Part shown: positions 1 through 8,440 of the stretch, in pieces
Layout of the letters: every line of letters starts with the position of its first letter
Position numbering within the stretch: the stretch's first letter is position 1
NCBI RefSeq assembly: GCF_009712035.1
Contig: NZ_VILB01000004.1
Span: 1 to 64,000 of the forward strand
Source of the DNA: Anabaena sp. UHCC 0187
Lineage (GTDB): Bacteria > Cyanobacteriota > Cyanobacteriia > Cyanobacteriales > Nostocaceae
DNA: 64,000 nt
Direction of reading: 5' to 3'
Translations under genes and position numbers: made by a program
Notes under the pieces: model-generated
Told to the model about the DNA's origin: nothing
Seen by the model: the letters and a program-made list of their open reading frames with translations, nothing else
Database searches by the model: none

Positions 1-6
1 GGGTTC

Positions 7-231
7 TTATCTATTCCTCCTGTGCAGACTAAGGCTTATTTGCAGGGAATCTAACCTTTTGTAGACGCTAGAGAAAGTATCATTAAGACTCTCAGAGGCA
101 ATCCTTAATGCGATTTCTGGGGTCTCTTTGAGGTAAGTGTCAACTAGCGTTATAAGTCTCACAGTTGAAGATAACTCCTCTATGCAAGCCTCTATGTCTT
201 CGGCCATTTCTATAAGAATTGGGTCTTCCAT
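7..231 (-). CDS. Small hypothetical protein of the integrated element
   Basis: Encodes 74 residues with no family I recognise. The protein is acidic in its first half (MEDPILIEMAEDIEACIEEL) and looks mostly helical; there is no signal peptide or membrane segment. The ATG at 229-231 follows an AAGGAAA ribosome-binding site about 5 bases upstream, which supports a real gene. It lies just downstream of the tyrosine integrase on the same strand, 48 bp away, so it is probably cargo or a small regulator of the same integrated element. No function is proposed. Confidence 0.55.
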   Translation of the reverse strand: MEDPILIEMAEDIEACIEELSSTVRLITLVDTYLKETPEIALRIASESLNDTFSSVYKRLDSLQISLSLHRRNR

Positions 232-279
232 TTTCTGTTTCCTTATTTAAGGTTCTAGAGAAAAAAGAGAAATATGAGA

Positions 280-1356
280 TCATAATTCAGGTAGGTGAGA
301 TTTCTTCACAGAACCCAGATAATGATCTAAAAGCACTTTAGGGTTATGCCCAGTAATTGAAGCAACCTCAGCCACAGTTAACCCGCTATCAACACAGTGG
401 CTAACAAATGTATGCCTAGTGGTATATAAAGCCCTATGTTCAATATTTAAAGCCTTGAGAGTATTTCTCCAGCATCTTTGACTTAGGGTGTGGTCATCTA
501 TCGGTAGACCTTTTAAAGAAGTAAATACCAACTCATCCTTACCTCCTTTAGGTCTTTTAATTAACATTTGATAAACATTGTTGTTAATTGGTACAACCCT
601 ATATTTACCAGTTTTAGTAGTCTTGCGCTCCCTCCTGTTGCTACTACCTTTACTTCTGCCTAGAGATTCATAGATGTGCAGCTCTCTTTTGGTCAGATCA
701 ATATTCTTCCACTGCAAACCTATAGCTTCAGAAGTTCTAAGCCCTGTGTTGAAAAGTAGAAGTATAAAGTCATGATAGATGGAGTAATGTTTACTATCTC
801 GAAGATAAGCCAGTATCCTTGTGACCTCAGCTTTTGTGAATGGTTTAGCCATTGGAGTTTGAGGAACCTTTACTTCTAGTTCCCCAAATATGTCTCTTCG
901 AGTTGCTTGCAGAATAGCTAGATATCTTTTTCTACTAGAGGGTTTTAGTTCTCTAGTATCCGATAGCCATTTCATAAAAGCTTTGGCATCTACTTTAGTC
1001 TTAATTTCCTTCCCATAAGCTTTAATCAGCTTTATTAAAGCAAAATCAGCATTGTTATAGGCTTCTACAAGACGCTCTTCAAGTAAGGAAACCAAGGGAG
1101 GGAAGTTCGGTTCAGCAGGCTTTGAGTCACCATTACCGGAGTAAGTGATTCCTTGTAGCCACAAGTTGTACCTATTAAGACTGGTATCAAACTGATTTAA
1201 AAGGCAATCCTGGTATATTAACTTACCACAATACTCTAGCCTTGCCCTTTCTACTTTATCAGACCACTTTCCCCAAGTTAGGGAATAATCTTTTTCTTGG
1301 TAAGTCCACCTCAGCAGGCATCTATTACCATTCTTTCTGACTTTAAGTTCTTTCAT
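280..1356 (-). CDS. Tyrosine recombinase / integrase
   Basis: A 358-residue site-specific integrase. An N-terminal arm-binding-like region (about 1-75) is followed by a SAM-like core-binding domain (about 85-165) and the catalytic domain. Visible catalytic residues are R207 (NTGLRTSEAIGL), K251 (TGKYR), R314 (YTTRHTF), H337 (TGHN) and nucleophile Y346 (LLDHYLG). The first box II histidine is tyrosine (Y311), as in some phage-type integrases. The ATG is preceded by GAGGG. It is transcribed away from the truncated tRNA-Ala 90 bp upstream, the usual position of an integrase next to its attachment site. It probably mobilises the element that extends left beyond the window. Confidence 0.93.
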   Translation of the reverse strand: MKELKVRKNGNRCLLRWTYQEKDYSLTWGKWSDKVERARLEYCGKLIYQDCLLNQFDTSLNRYNLWLQGITYSGNGDSKPAEPNFPPLVSLLEERLVEAYNNADFALIKLIKAYGKEIKTKVDAKAFMKWLSDTRELKPSSRKRYLAILQATRRDIFGELEVKVPQTPMAKPFTKAEVTRILAYLRDSKHYSIYHDFILLLFNTGLRTSEAIGLQWKNIDLTKRELHIYESLGRSKGSSNRRERKTTKTGKYRVVPINNNVYQMLIKRPKGGKDELVFTSLKGLPIDDHTLSQRCWRNTLKALNIEHRALYTTRHTFVSHCVDSGLTVAEVASITGHNPKVLLDHYLGSVKKSHLPEL

Positions 1357-1359
1357 TAC

Positions 1360-1392
1360 CCTCTATGCAAGTTTATGCAAACTGCATGAAGG
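1360..1392. repeat. Short repeats upstream of the integrase gene
   Basis: The sequence just upstream of the integrase start contains three copies of a TGCA-centred word (atgcaagttt, atgcaaact, ctgcatg) within 30 bp, partly inverted. Clusters like this beside an integrase can be arm-type binding sites or an autoregulatory operator. The function is inferred only from position. Confidence 0.3.
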
Positions 1393-1430
1393 CACTTCTA
1401 TTCAACTAACCAAAGAATCAGGCTTCTAGC

Positions 1431-1450
1431 TCTTAAACCCTCTTAAACCC
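1431..1450. repeat. Tandem 10-bp repeat at the tRNA/element junction
   Basis: The 10-mer tcttaaaccc occurs twice in perfect tandem at 1431-1440 and 1441-1450, exactly where homology to the tRNA-Ala gene stops. It may be part of the recombinase core or a remnant of the crossover; this is inferred from position. Confidence 0.45.
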
Positions 1451-1492
1451 CTCAATGCCATTGAGGTGCGCTACCAACTGCGCTATAACCCC
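1448..1492 (-). pseudogene. tRNA-Ala(GGC), 5' half only, probable attachment site
   Basis: Read on the minus strand from 1492, the sequence gives the acceptor arm 5' strand GGGGTTA, a D arm (GCGC-AGTTGGTA-GCGC) and a perfect anticodon arm CCTCA-ATGGCAT-TGAGG with anticodon GGC (Ala). After the anticodon stem the expected variable loop, T arm and acceptor 3' strand are absent and are replaced by TTTAAGAG repeats. No TTCGA/TTCAA T-loop follows. The integrase lies just beyond, so this is best read as a tRNA gene split at its anticodon arm by an integrative element, with the 3' half expected at the far (left) end outside the window. Confidence 0.75.
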
Positions 1493-1596
1493 GAAAAATC
1501 ATAACTCCACCATGATAGCACAGATCACCGGAATTAAGTCAAGAGGTTTGGGGAAAAATGGGAAATTTATTTTCAGTCACAGCTAAAGCCTAGCTA

Positions 1597-2991
1597 TTAT
1601 TTCCCGATACAGAACCTACTGAAAATCCGATCTAAGACTGATTCTGTGACTTCTTCACCGGTGATTTCTCCCAATGCTTGAATTGCTCCTCTTAAATCAA
1701 TTGTCCAAAAATCTAAGGGTAATTTGTCGGTAATTGTAAATTGCACTTGTTCTAGATCAATCTTGGCTTTTGTTAAAGCTGCTGCTTGTCGTTGATTTAT
1801 TGCTAAATCCATATCTGCGGCTTGGACTCTTCCCTGTTGAACTATTTCTAAAATCGCTATTTCTAAACTATCAATTCCTTGATTTATCGCTGCGGCTGTG
1901 ACAATTTTAGATTTTGGATTTTGGATTTTGGATTTCAGGTTTTCTGTTTCTGCTGATGAAATTAGGTCAATTTTATTAATGACTAAAATTACCGGACGGT
2001 GTTTAACTTGTTCATAAATTTCTGCATCTGCTGGAGTCCAACCAGTGGCAGCATCTATAGTCAATAATACCAAATCAGCGGCACTAGCAGCCCGATGTGA
2101 TCGCTCTACACCAATCTTTTCTACTTGATCTGCTGTTTCCCGTATCCCGGCTGTATCAAGCACCTGGATAGGAATTCCGCCCACAACTAACTGCGATTCT
2201 ACCACGTCGCGAGTTGTTCCTGGTAAATCTGTGACAATAGCGCGATCGCTCTGACTCCAAGCATTTAATAAGCTGGATTTTCCCACATTTGGCCGCCCAA
2301 CTATGGCCACTTTTAAACCAGTTCGCAGTAATTCACCTTTGTCTTTTGTGGCTAATAATTTGCTAATTTCCGCCGTCACTTGATCAATGTCTGCAATAAT
2401 TCTTTGTTCGTCTAAAGGTGGTAAATCTTCTTCAAAATCAATTCTAGCTTCAATTTCTGCCAAAATATCTAAACAGTTAGCGCGTAATTTGCGGATAGGT
2501 TGGGCTAATTTACCCTGTAACCCAGCTAAAGCCGTTTGAGCAGCTTGAGGTGATTTTGCTCCCACTAAATCGGCGATACTTTCCGCTTGGGTTAAATCTA
2601 ATCTACCATTTAAAAATGCTCTTAATGTAAATTCTCCCGGTTGGGCTAATCTTGCGCCATTTTCTAAGCATAATTGCAATACTTGTTGTACCGCCATAAT
2701 TCCCCCATGACAATGGAACTCTACCACGTCTTCACGAGTAAAAGAACGGGGGGCGTTCATGATTAGCAATAAAGCTTCATCAATAATTTGCTTGGTTTGG
2801 GGTTGACGGATATAACCGTAAATAATGCGGTGACTTTGCCAAATTTGTCGCCCTGGGGCATAAAATAGGGTTTGAGCGATGGCCATTGCCTGATCACCAG
2901 AAACCCGCACAATACCTACACTACCTTGTTGAGGGACAACAGCAGTAGCGATCGCCGCAATAGTTCCAGTGTTAGCCAATAATTCCGACAT
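1597..2991 (-). CDS. mnmE: tRNA uridine-5-carboxymethylaminomethyl GTPase MnmE
   Basis: A 464-residue tRNA modification GTPase. With MnmG it makes the cmnm5 modification at wobble uridine (U34). The N-terminal formyl-THF-binding domain ([25 protein letters not shown]) is followed by the helical domain with an embedded G domain: G1 [10 protein letters not shown]3 DTAG, G4 NKID. It ends in the conserved C-terminal FCIGK motif with the catalytic cysteine, so both ends are intact. Odd feature: between G4 and G5 the protein carries a low-complexity stretch ([13 protein letters not shown]) encoded by an ATTTTGG heptamer repeat at 1904-1938. It stands alone on the minus strand, upstream of the split tRNA-Ala. 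Confidence 0.97.
   Translation of the reverse strand: MSELLANTGTIAAIATAVVPQQGSVGIVRVSGDQAMAIAQTLFYAPGRQIWQSHRIIYGYIRQPQTKQIIDEALLLIMNAPRSFTREDVVEFHCHGGIMAVQQVLQLCLENGARLAQPGEFTLRAFLNGRLDLTQAESIADLVGAKSPQAAQTALAGLQGKLAQPIRKLRANCLDILAEIEARIDFEEDLPPLDEQRIIADIDQVTAEISKLLATKDKGELLRTGLKVAIVGRPNVGKSSLLNAWSQSDRAIVTDLPGTTRDVVESQLVVGGIPIQVLDTAGIRETADQVEKIGVERSHRAASAADLVLLTIDAATGWTPADAEIYEQVKHRPVILVINKIDLISSAETENLKSKIQNPKSKIVTAAAINQGIDSLEIAILEIVQQGRVQAADMDLAINQRQAAALTKAKIDLEQVQFTITDKLPLDFWTIDLRGAIQALGEITGEEVTESVLDRIFSRFCIGK
1904..1938. repeat. Heptanucleotide repeat inside mnmE
   Basis: Five 7-bp units: ATTTTAG, three perfect ATTTTGG, then ATTTCAG. It belongs to the STRR class common in Nostocales genomes. 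It is translated in mnmE as lysine/asparagine/proline-rich sequence. The same ATTTTGG unit also occurs between cpcT and pstB near 11013-11030. Confidence 0.85.
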
Positions 2992-3112
2992 GGACAGTTT
3001 TTGAGAAATTCAGAAGGGCGAGTCAAGCTTAATGTTAAACCCTTACAGTACAATAGTTTAAGGAAAAAATTAGGTAAAATTTTTATACACCTAAATTAGA
3101 GAGGAATTAACT

Positions 3113-3313
3113 GTGGAGCAAAAAATTAACTGTGCTGAAGCCTGTGTTAACGGCTGCGTTTTAGGTGATAAGTGTCCCAATATCGAGTTTAGAGAATCAA
3201 CTTCAAAGTTTATTGAAGAAACTTCCCTAGACAAAATGCTAGAAATGGCTGAAGAAAGATTGCGGAAAAAAATGACAGAACCACCTAAATGGGTGTTTCC
3301 AGAAGATTCTTAA
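3113..3313 (+). CDS. Small cysteine-rich conserved hypothetical protein
   Basis: Encodes 66 residues from a GTG start preceded by GAGGAAT, a good ribosome-binding site. The N terminus has four cysteines spaced C-x3-C-x3-C-x5-C (residues 7-20, CAEACVNGCVLGDKC), followed by a charged helix and a short tail PPKWVFPEDS. The spacing suggests a metal or iron-sulfur site, or disulfides; there is no membrane segment. I recognise no named family. It is divergent from mnmE across a 120-bp intergenic region that must hold both promoters. Confidence 0.65.
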   Translation: MEQKINCAEACVNGCVLGDKCPNIEFRESTSKFIEETSLDKMLEMAEERLRKKMTEPPKWVFPEDS

Positions 3314-3358
3314 TAACCTGGAATTTGGCTAGACAAGTTAACAACATCCGAAGTTATC

Positions 3359-3386
3359 AAGCAAAACATCGCTTTTGCTTGCACTT
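3359..3386 (+). terminator. Possible terminator after the small cysteine-rich gene
   Basis: Inverted repeat AAGCAAAA / TTTTGCTT with a 6-nt loop at 3359-3380, followed shortly by a T-rich run. The stem is AT-rich, so the call is weak. Confidence 0.35.
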
Positions 3387-3567
3387 ATTTTTATGCTCGA
3401 CTATTTATAACGTTATAATAGACACTATACTAAAACCAGCACAAGCACTCAAACAGGTCTGAGAATATTACAATCTCAGTCAACGAAAACTAGCAGTTTT
3501 TAGAGTGAATTGACTTTTATTCAGTAAAATCACTGAAAATTTCATATTATTCAATACTTGATAGACT

Positions 3568-4401
3568 ATGGCTAAGATGCAACTACATTTCAACGGTAAT
3601 TTTCCTCTCAAAAAAGAAGAAATTAAGAGAATACTTGACGCTACTGCTGAGAAAGAAGGTTTAAAAGATTCTTTAGCAAATCTCATGACCAGAACAGGGT
3701 TAGGTAATGCAAAAGTTGGTAAAATTAAAAGTTGGTCAATTAGAGCAGGTTTAGTTAAAGATAATTATTTGAGTCCAGAAGGAAAAATAGTTTTAAAACA
3801 TGATCCTTATTTAAAATCAATTACTACTGATTGGTTAATGCACTTTTATTTAAGTTTTGGTACTCAAGGTTTAAAGCAAATCCCAGAAAATCCTGCTGAA
3901 TGGGGAGGGTGGACTTATTTTATTTATACTTTTCTTCCTGAAAATTCAACTTTCACTAAAAATGATTTATTTCAAAATAGTATTCCTATATTTGAAGAAC
4001 TAGATAAAGAAATTCCTAAAAGAATTAAGTATATTTTAAAAGCATATACTCAAGAACAAGCATTAGCTAATTGTCAATTTATCAAAGAAATCAAACCAGA
4101 TACATATCAAACAGGGAATTCTAAACTTCCTAATTCTTATTTGATAGGTTATTTCCTAGCTAAACTGTGGGAACGAGATTTTAACAAGGAAACTTCTGTA
4201 TTAACTGATGATATTTTTTCCCAAAAGATGGGAATTATCCCCGTTTTAGGTATTCAATCTGAAACTTTACAACAACACCTGAATAGGATGGAATCTTTGG
4301 GAATTATTGAACAAAGACGCACAGTTTCACCTTATCAAATTATCCGTCGTTGGGATCAACCTATCAAATTATTAGAAAAAGCTTATGGTAACAATCAATA
4401 A
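3568..4401 (+). CDS. DUF4007-family protein of a defence locus
   Basis: A 277-residue protein that I read as DUF4007: an N-terminal FNGNFPL-type motif, an early helix-turn-helix-like region (TGLGNAKVGKIKSWSIRAGL, residues 45-64), then DPYLKSITTDWLMHFYLSFG, matching the family's DPyLe...tlWllHyhL core. A C-terminal winged-helix-like segment follows (LQQHLNRMESLGIIEQRR). DUF4007 genes are known beside PAPS-reductase-like genes in DNA phosphorothioation (Dnd) and BREX type 4-like loci; the biochemical role is unclear. Here the partner genes are missing: 23 bp after its stop comes the opposite-strand RM gene, and a BrxL remnant in the same orientation as this gene follows. There is no strong ribosome-binding site; the ATG at 3577 is an alternative start. 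Confidence 0.75.
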   Translation: MAKMQLHFNGNFPLKKEEIKRILDATAEKEGLKDSLANLMTRTGLGNAKVGKIKSWSIRAGLVKDNYLSPEGKIVLKHDPYLKSITTDWLMHFYLSFGTQGLKQIPENPAEWGGWTYFIYTFLPENSTFTKNDLFQNSIPIFEELDKEIPKRIKYILKAYTQEQALANCQFIKEIKPDTYQTGNSKLPNSYLIGYFLAKLWERDFNKETSVLTDDIFSQKMGIIPVLGIQSETLQQHLNRMESLGIIEQRRTVSPYQIIRRWDQPIKLLEKAYGNNQ

Positions 4402-4424
4402 TTTATCATTTGTAGATATAAAAC

Positions 4425-7400
4425 CTAGAGATTACCCTCAATGATCGCTTTTTCTGCTTCTGTTAACCCATACAACAAATAAACTATTTCATCAATTAAA
4501 CAATCACATCTTTGCAGTTGCTGTTTGATTGGTAAGAGAATATTTAAACTTGATTGATATTCTTTACCTAATGTTTCCTGTTCTTTTCTGGTGGTAAGAT
4601 CAATTTTGATTTTCTTCTTATTTTTCTTGAGAATATCAATTAATTCATCTAAGGTTAAATGATTATCTCCTTGTTTTTGTTTATAATAATCACCTAAATA
4701 ATTTTGAATTTTCGATTTATTGGTAAGATTGTCAATTTCAGTACCGATTAATCTCTCTAACCATGTTAAAAAGCCTTTAATTTCTGTTTGTTTTTGTTTA
4801 TTTAATTCTATCATTTGTTCGGCTAAATATGCGAGGAAATCATGAATTACATCTGCTTCTGATGGTTGTTGGTGGATATGATGGAAATTCTGTAGAAGTA
4901 ATGATCCTAATTGGTGTAAACCAATTTGTATAAGTAAAGGATATAAAAAAACAATCACTAATTCTTTACTACTACTAAGGTGAAGAATAATGTGAGTAAG
5001 TAAGATATCAGCATTTTGATTATTTTGGAATTGTTGGTAAAGGTTAATTGTGTTTTCTAAATATTCTTGATGTTTTTCTGGGGGAGTGATAAAGGAGATT
5101 TTAGGAATTGGTATTCTCTTTAGTGTATTTTCAAAATATTCATAGCGATAATCTTTAGGTTTAGCAATAAAGCGATAACGATAATTGAGAAGGTTAGAAT
5201 TAAGAAGCGCAAGGATAAACTTAATATCAAGTTCTACTTCAGGAATAGGAAAAATAACAGTTGTGTCAGTTAAACTAATGTATTCAGCTTTTTCATCAAG
5301 TGCAAATCTATTTTCTGGTGCAATATATGGGACAATTATTTTAGGTAGATGATATTTGTCTTTATGTAGAGGCCAAGTGTACTTAAACCATTCACAGTTT
5401 CTTCTAATATATGCTGCTCTAGATGTTAAAATATCCTTTTTTTCTTGTAAATACTTTCCAACTCCTTCATCACATTTTAATTCATCCAAATCATTAGGAT
5501 AAATAATATACAAATCTCTAAAATCTAGACTATATTGTTTAATATCTTGATTTTTAATTAGATTTTTAATGCAATTAGATTCAATAGCATATTCTTTGAC
5601 TGTTTTCTCATCTACTATAAAAACTTCGTTAGATCCAGTTTGCATTCCCTGTCCAATGAATGTTATTTCACCTAAAGGTATACAATTATCATCAATAATA
5701 TCTATTATTTTTATATTCTTCAAATAGCCAAGATTCCAATTATCAGATTCCAGCTTTGATTGTTCAACTTCTGCAAAATCTTCAGATATAGAACTATTAT
5801 CTAATAAATCTTCAACTTCTTGTAATTTGATTTCTCTTTCTAATTGAATAAAACGTACTATTTCTTCTAATTTATTGGTTTGTTGTGCTATTTTTTGTAA
5901 AACTGTTATACAGGTTTTAATACCCAGATTTTCAAATACTACAAAATTACCAAAATCAATAATTTCTTGAATGTGCGTATTTTGAAACAAGAAATTTCTT
6001 AAACTATTCGCAAAATGAGCTTCAAGAAAGTAGCGTGATGTAATAAAAGATGAATAACAGTTATTTTTTACAATATCAATTCCGCGTTTGAAGAAGAAAT
6101 AGAATATATCATTTTTACCCATCCATATTTCAGGATAAGAAAGCCGCAAATAATCAGCGTTCATCTTTTCAGGGTTAGTAGTCATCGCATTTGTACCATA
6201 AACCCGTAAAAAATGATCAGCACGTTTCAAACCAAAATATTTAGAAACATAAATATCTAATAACCGTTTATAAGGTTTCGCAGCCTTATCAAATTCCTTA
6301 AATAACCTTTCGCTAGTTTCCACTTCCGCAAAAGTTGCATCACTTAACGTACTCACACCGCGCATAATTTCCGCAGCACGCAATAACCCCACAAATGGAC
6401 CAGTTAATAAATTTAATTGAAAAGCAGATTGTTTTACTTGAAAACCAGATTGGCCACTTTTCTCTTGTTGCATTTTCGCTTCCGCTTCTTTTGCGGTTGT
6501 ACCAATAAGCGAATTTCCACAACGTAAATGATGATCTAAAAAACTCAAAGGTGCGCCAATTGTAAAAGAATGTAACCATAAACTCACCTTTGCTAATTCT
6601 ACCGCCATCGGGTTTAAATCAACACCATAAATACAGCGTTTCATTACCACCCTTTGTAAAAGTTGAGTGTCTTCTAATTTATTGACATCAATAGTAATTC
6701 CCTGTTGTTGCAAATTCTCTAAAATACTATTGCGGGTAATTTCTAACATCTCCAAAACAGGGTTATGTTCAGGATATTCATTTAAAATATTGATTAATTC
6801 ATCAGTTAAAAAATCAACTGCTTCTACTAAAAAATGTCCGCTTCCCATTGCTGGATCACAAATTTTAATATCTAACAGTGTATTTTGTGCAGTTCTTTCT
6901 AAACGTTGTAAATCTTTTTGTAAACCGTTGCGACTTTGTACACCTAACCTACCATCCTTGAAATTTTCTTGAACTTGATTAATTTGCGTCATTAAATCAG
7001 CAAACCTTTGTTTTCTCTCTGCTAAAATTGGTTTGAGGGTATGACTAACAATATATTTAACAATATAATCTGGTGTGTAATAAGAACCTGTAGCTTTGCG
7101 TTCACCTTTATCATTTTCTAAATGGACTTTTACCGTATTTCCATCTTCAACAACTACTCGATATTCTAATAAACCTTCATAAATTGATCCTAATTGTCGC
7201 ACACCTAAAAAGCTGTAGTCAATGGGTAATTTTTCAAACCTTGCTAATTTATCTAAAGCAGGTGCTAACACTGCATCTGATAATTGATGTTCATACAAAA
7301 AATGATTATCTGGATAATCTTTAATATCTTGGTTTTCATGAAAATCAAAATGAAATAAACCGCCATTATAACGAGGTACTTCTAAAGCTGCATCACCTCT

Positions 7401-8438
7401 ATCCACTATTTCAAATAAACCTAATAAACTTCTATAAATTTTGGTGGAAGTTTGACTCAATGTTCTTTGTTTATCAACACTTTCCGCTATTTCTTGGGTA
7501 ATTTTAATCAAACTATAATCACGGTAAGCAGTGTTTATTGGTAATAAATTTCTGGCTTCGGCATATAATAGAAATAATAATTTATATAAAAATGATAAAG
7601 TTGCCGCATAAACTTGTTTTTCTTGGATGGTTTTTCCCCTTCTTACTGCATCTGCAACAAAACCTCCTGCTAAGTCAGGAAATATCTGATCAAATACTAA
7701 TGTTTTTAGTTCGTTTCCTACTTGAGTCGCGTAGGTTGTACTTCCTTCTCTGACTCGTTCTAAAAAGTTTTTATTATAGCTATCTTTTTCAAAAGCTGCA
7801 CGTCTAAAAAATAACCAAAAATATTTAAAGTTTTCTAATTTATCTACATTTTCACTTTCTAATAATTCTACCAAATCAATGGGATAAAATTCTGTTGCAG
7901 TAGAAGACGCTAACCGATAATATAACCGCCATTCTCTCCCATTGGTTAAAATTCCCCAATCAACATTTGTACCTGTTAAATAACTGGAAATTTGAAAAGA
8001 TGGGTTTTCATTTTTGAAAATATCCCGCTTATCATTAGCAGAAACTTTACTTAACTGTCTTTCCCAATATTTAGCTTCTGCTATGGCTAATACTTGAGTA
8101 TAAAAAGCAGTTTCATTAGTTTGTAATGTGTAAGCAATATCTCTTGTTTCTGTGTTAGAAAATAAGGCATAATCAGGACGTTGGGATCTACCTTTTCCAC
8201 GAGTGACTACTTGAGTAATGTATTTAAACCCTAATATTTTTAATACAGGTTTAATAAACTCTTCTTCTGTTTGGGATTCGTTTAATGTGGGTAAAATGGC
8301 TTTTTTGGCAAAATAGAGTTTATTTAATTGCTCAAATTCTGAGGTAATATCTAATTGCCATTCTGGTAATTCTTGAATCCGAAATTTTAAATAATGTTGA
8401 GAAAATAAGGGTTTATTGGGTTTTTGTGTATCTGTCAT
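4425..8438 (-). CDS. Type IIG-like restriction-modification protein lacking motif NPPY
   Basis: A 1337-residue single-chain RM-type protein. An N-terminal PD-(D/E)XK nuclease (RPDYALF with D89, then AEAK with E121 and K123) is followed by a helical spacer, motif X SYYTPDYIV, SAM-binding motif I DPAMGSGHFLVEA (about 528-540), the conserved NPMAVELAKVSLWL/GNSLIG block, and a C-terminal target-recognition half. The N6-adenine catalytic motif IV (NPPY/F/W) is absent. The chain jumps from TNPEKMNADY (about residue 757) straight to LRLSYPEIWMGKNDIFYFFF, where relatives carry the FHW.LEFPE...GNPPY segment, so an in-frame deletion near 6155-6165 is likely. AGGAG lies 9 bases before the ATG. The start abuts the BrxL fragment head-to-head, leaving no separate promoter region. 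Probably methylation-defective; nuclease status is uncertain. Confidence 0.88.
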   Translation of the reverse strand: MTDTQKPNKPLFSQHYLKFRIQELPEWQLDITSEFEQLNKLYFAKKAILPTLNESQTEEEFIKPVLKILGFKYITQVVTRGKGRSQRPDYALFSNTETRDIAYTLQTNETAFYTQVLAIAEAKYWERQLSKVSANDKRDIFKNENPSFQISSYLTGTNVDWGILTNGREWRLYYRLASSTATEFYPIDLVELLESENVDKLENFKYFWLFFRRAAFEKDSYNKNFLERVREGSTTYATQVGNELKTLVFDQIFPDLAGGFVADAVRRGKTIQEKQVYAATLSFLYKLLFLLYAEARNLLPINTAYRDYSLIKITQEIAESVDKQRTLSQTSTKIYRSLLGLFEIVDRGDAALEVPRYNGGLFHFDFHENQDIKDYPDNHFLYEHQLSDAVLAPALDKLARFEKLPIDYSFLGVRQLGSIYEGLLEYRVVVEDGNTVKVHLENDKGERKATGSYYTPDYIVKYIVSHTLKPILAERKQRFADLMTQINQVQENFKDGRLGVQSRNGLQKDLQRLERTAQNTLLDIKICDPAMGSGHFLVEAVDFLTDELINILNEYPEHNPVLEMLEITRNSILENLQQQGITIDVNKLEDTQLLQRVVMKRCIYGVDLNPMAVELAKVSLWLHSFTIGAPLSFLDHHLRCGNSLIGTTAKEAEAKMQQEKSGQSGFQVKQSAFQLNLLTGPFVGLLRAAEIMRGVSTLSDATFAEVETSERLFKEFDKAAKPYKRLLDIYVSKYFGLKRADHFLRVYGTNAMTTNPEKMNADYLRLSYPEIWMGKNDIFYFFFKRGIDIVKNNCYSSFITSRYFLEAHFANSLRNFLFQNTHIQEIIDFGNFVVFENLGIKTCITVLQKIAQQTNKLEEIVRFIQLEREIKLQEVEDLLDNSSISEDFAEVEQSKLESDNWNLGYLKNIKIIDIIDDNCIPLGEITFIGQGMQTGSNEVFIVDEKTVKEYAIESNCIKNLIKNQDIKQYSLDFRDLYIIYPNDLDELKCDEGVGKYLQEKKDILTSRAAYIRRNCEWFKYTWPLHKDKYHLPKIIVPYIAPENRFALDEKAEYISLTDTTVIFPIPEVELDIKFILALLNSNLLNYRYRFIAKPKDYRYEYFENTLKRIPIPKISFITPPEKHQEYLENTINLYQQFQNNQNADILLTHIILHLSSSKELVIVFLYPLLIQIGLHQLGSLLLQNFHHIHQQPSEADVIHDFLAYLAEQMIELNKQKQTEIKGFLTWLERLIGTEIDNLTNKSKIQNYLGDYYKQKQGDNHLTLDELIDILKKNKKKIKIDLTTRKEQETLGKEYQSSLNILLPIKQQLQRCDCLIDEIVYLLYGLTEAEKAIIEGNL

Positions 8439-8440
8439 GA

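Noticed and set aside
6667-6972. 101-codon frame antisense to the RM gene
   Set aside because: Mirror of the conserved DPAMGSGHF region; no independent support.
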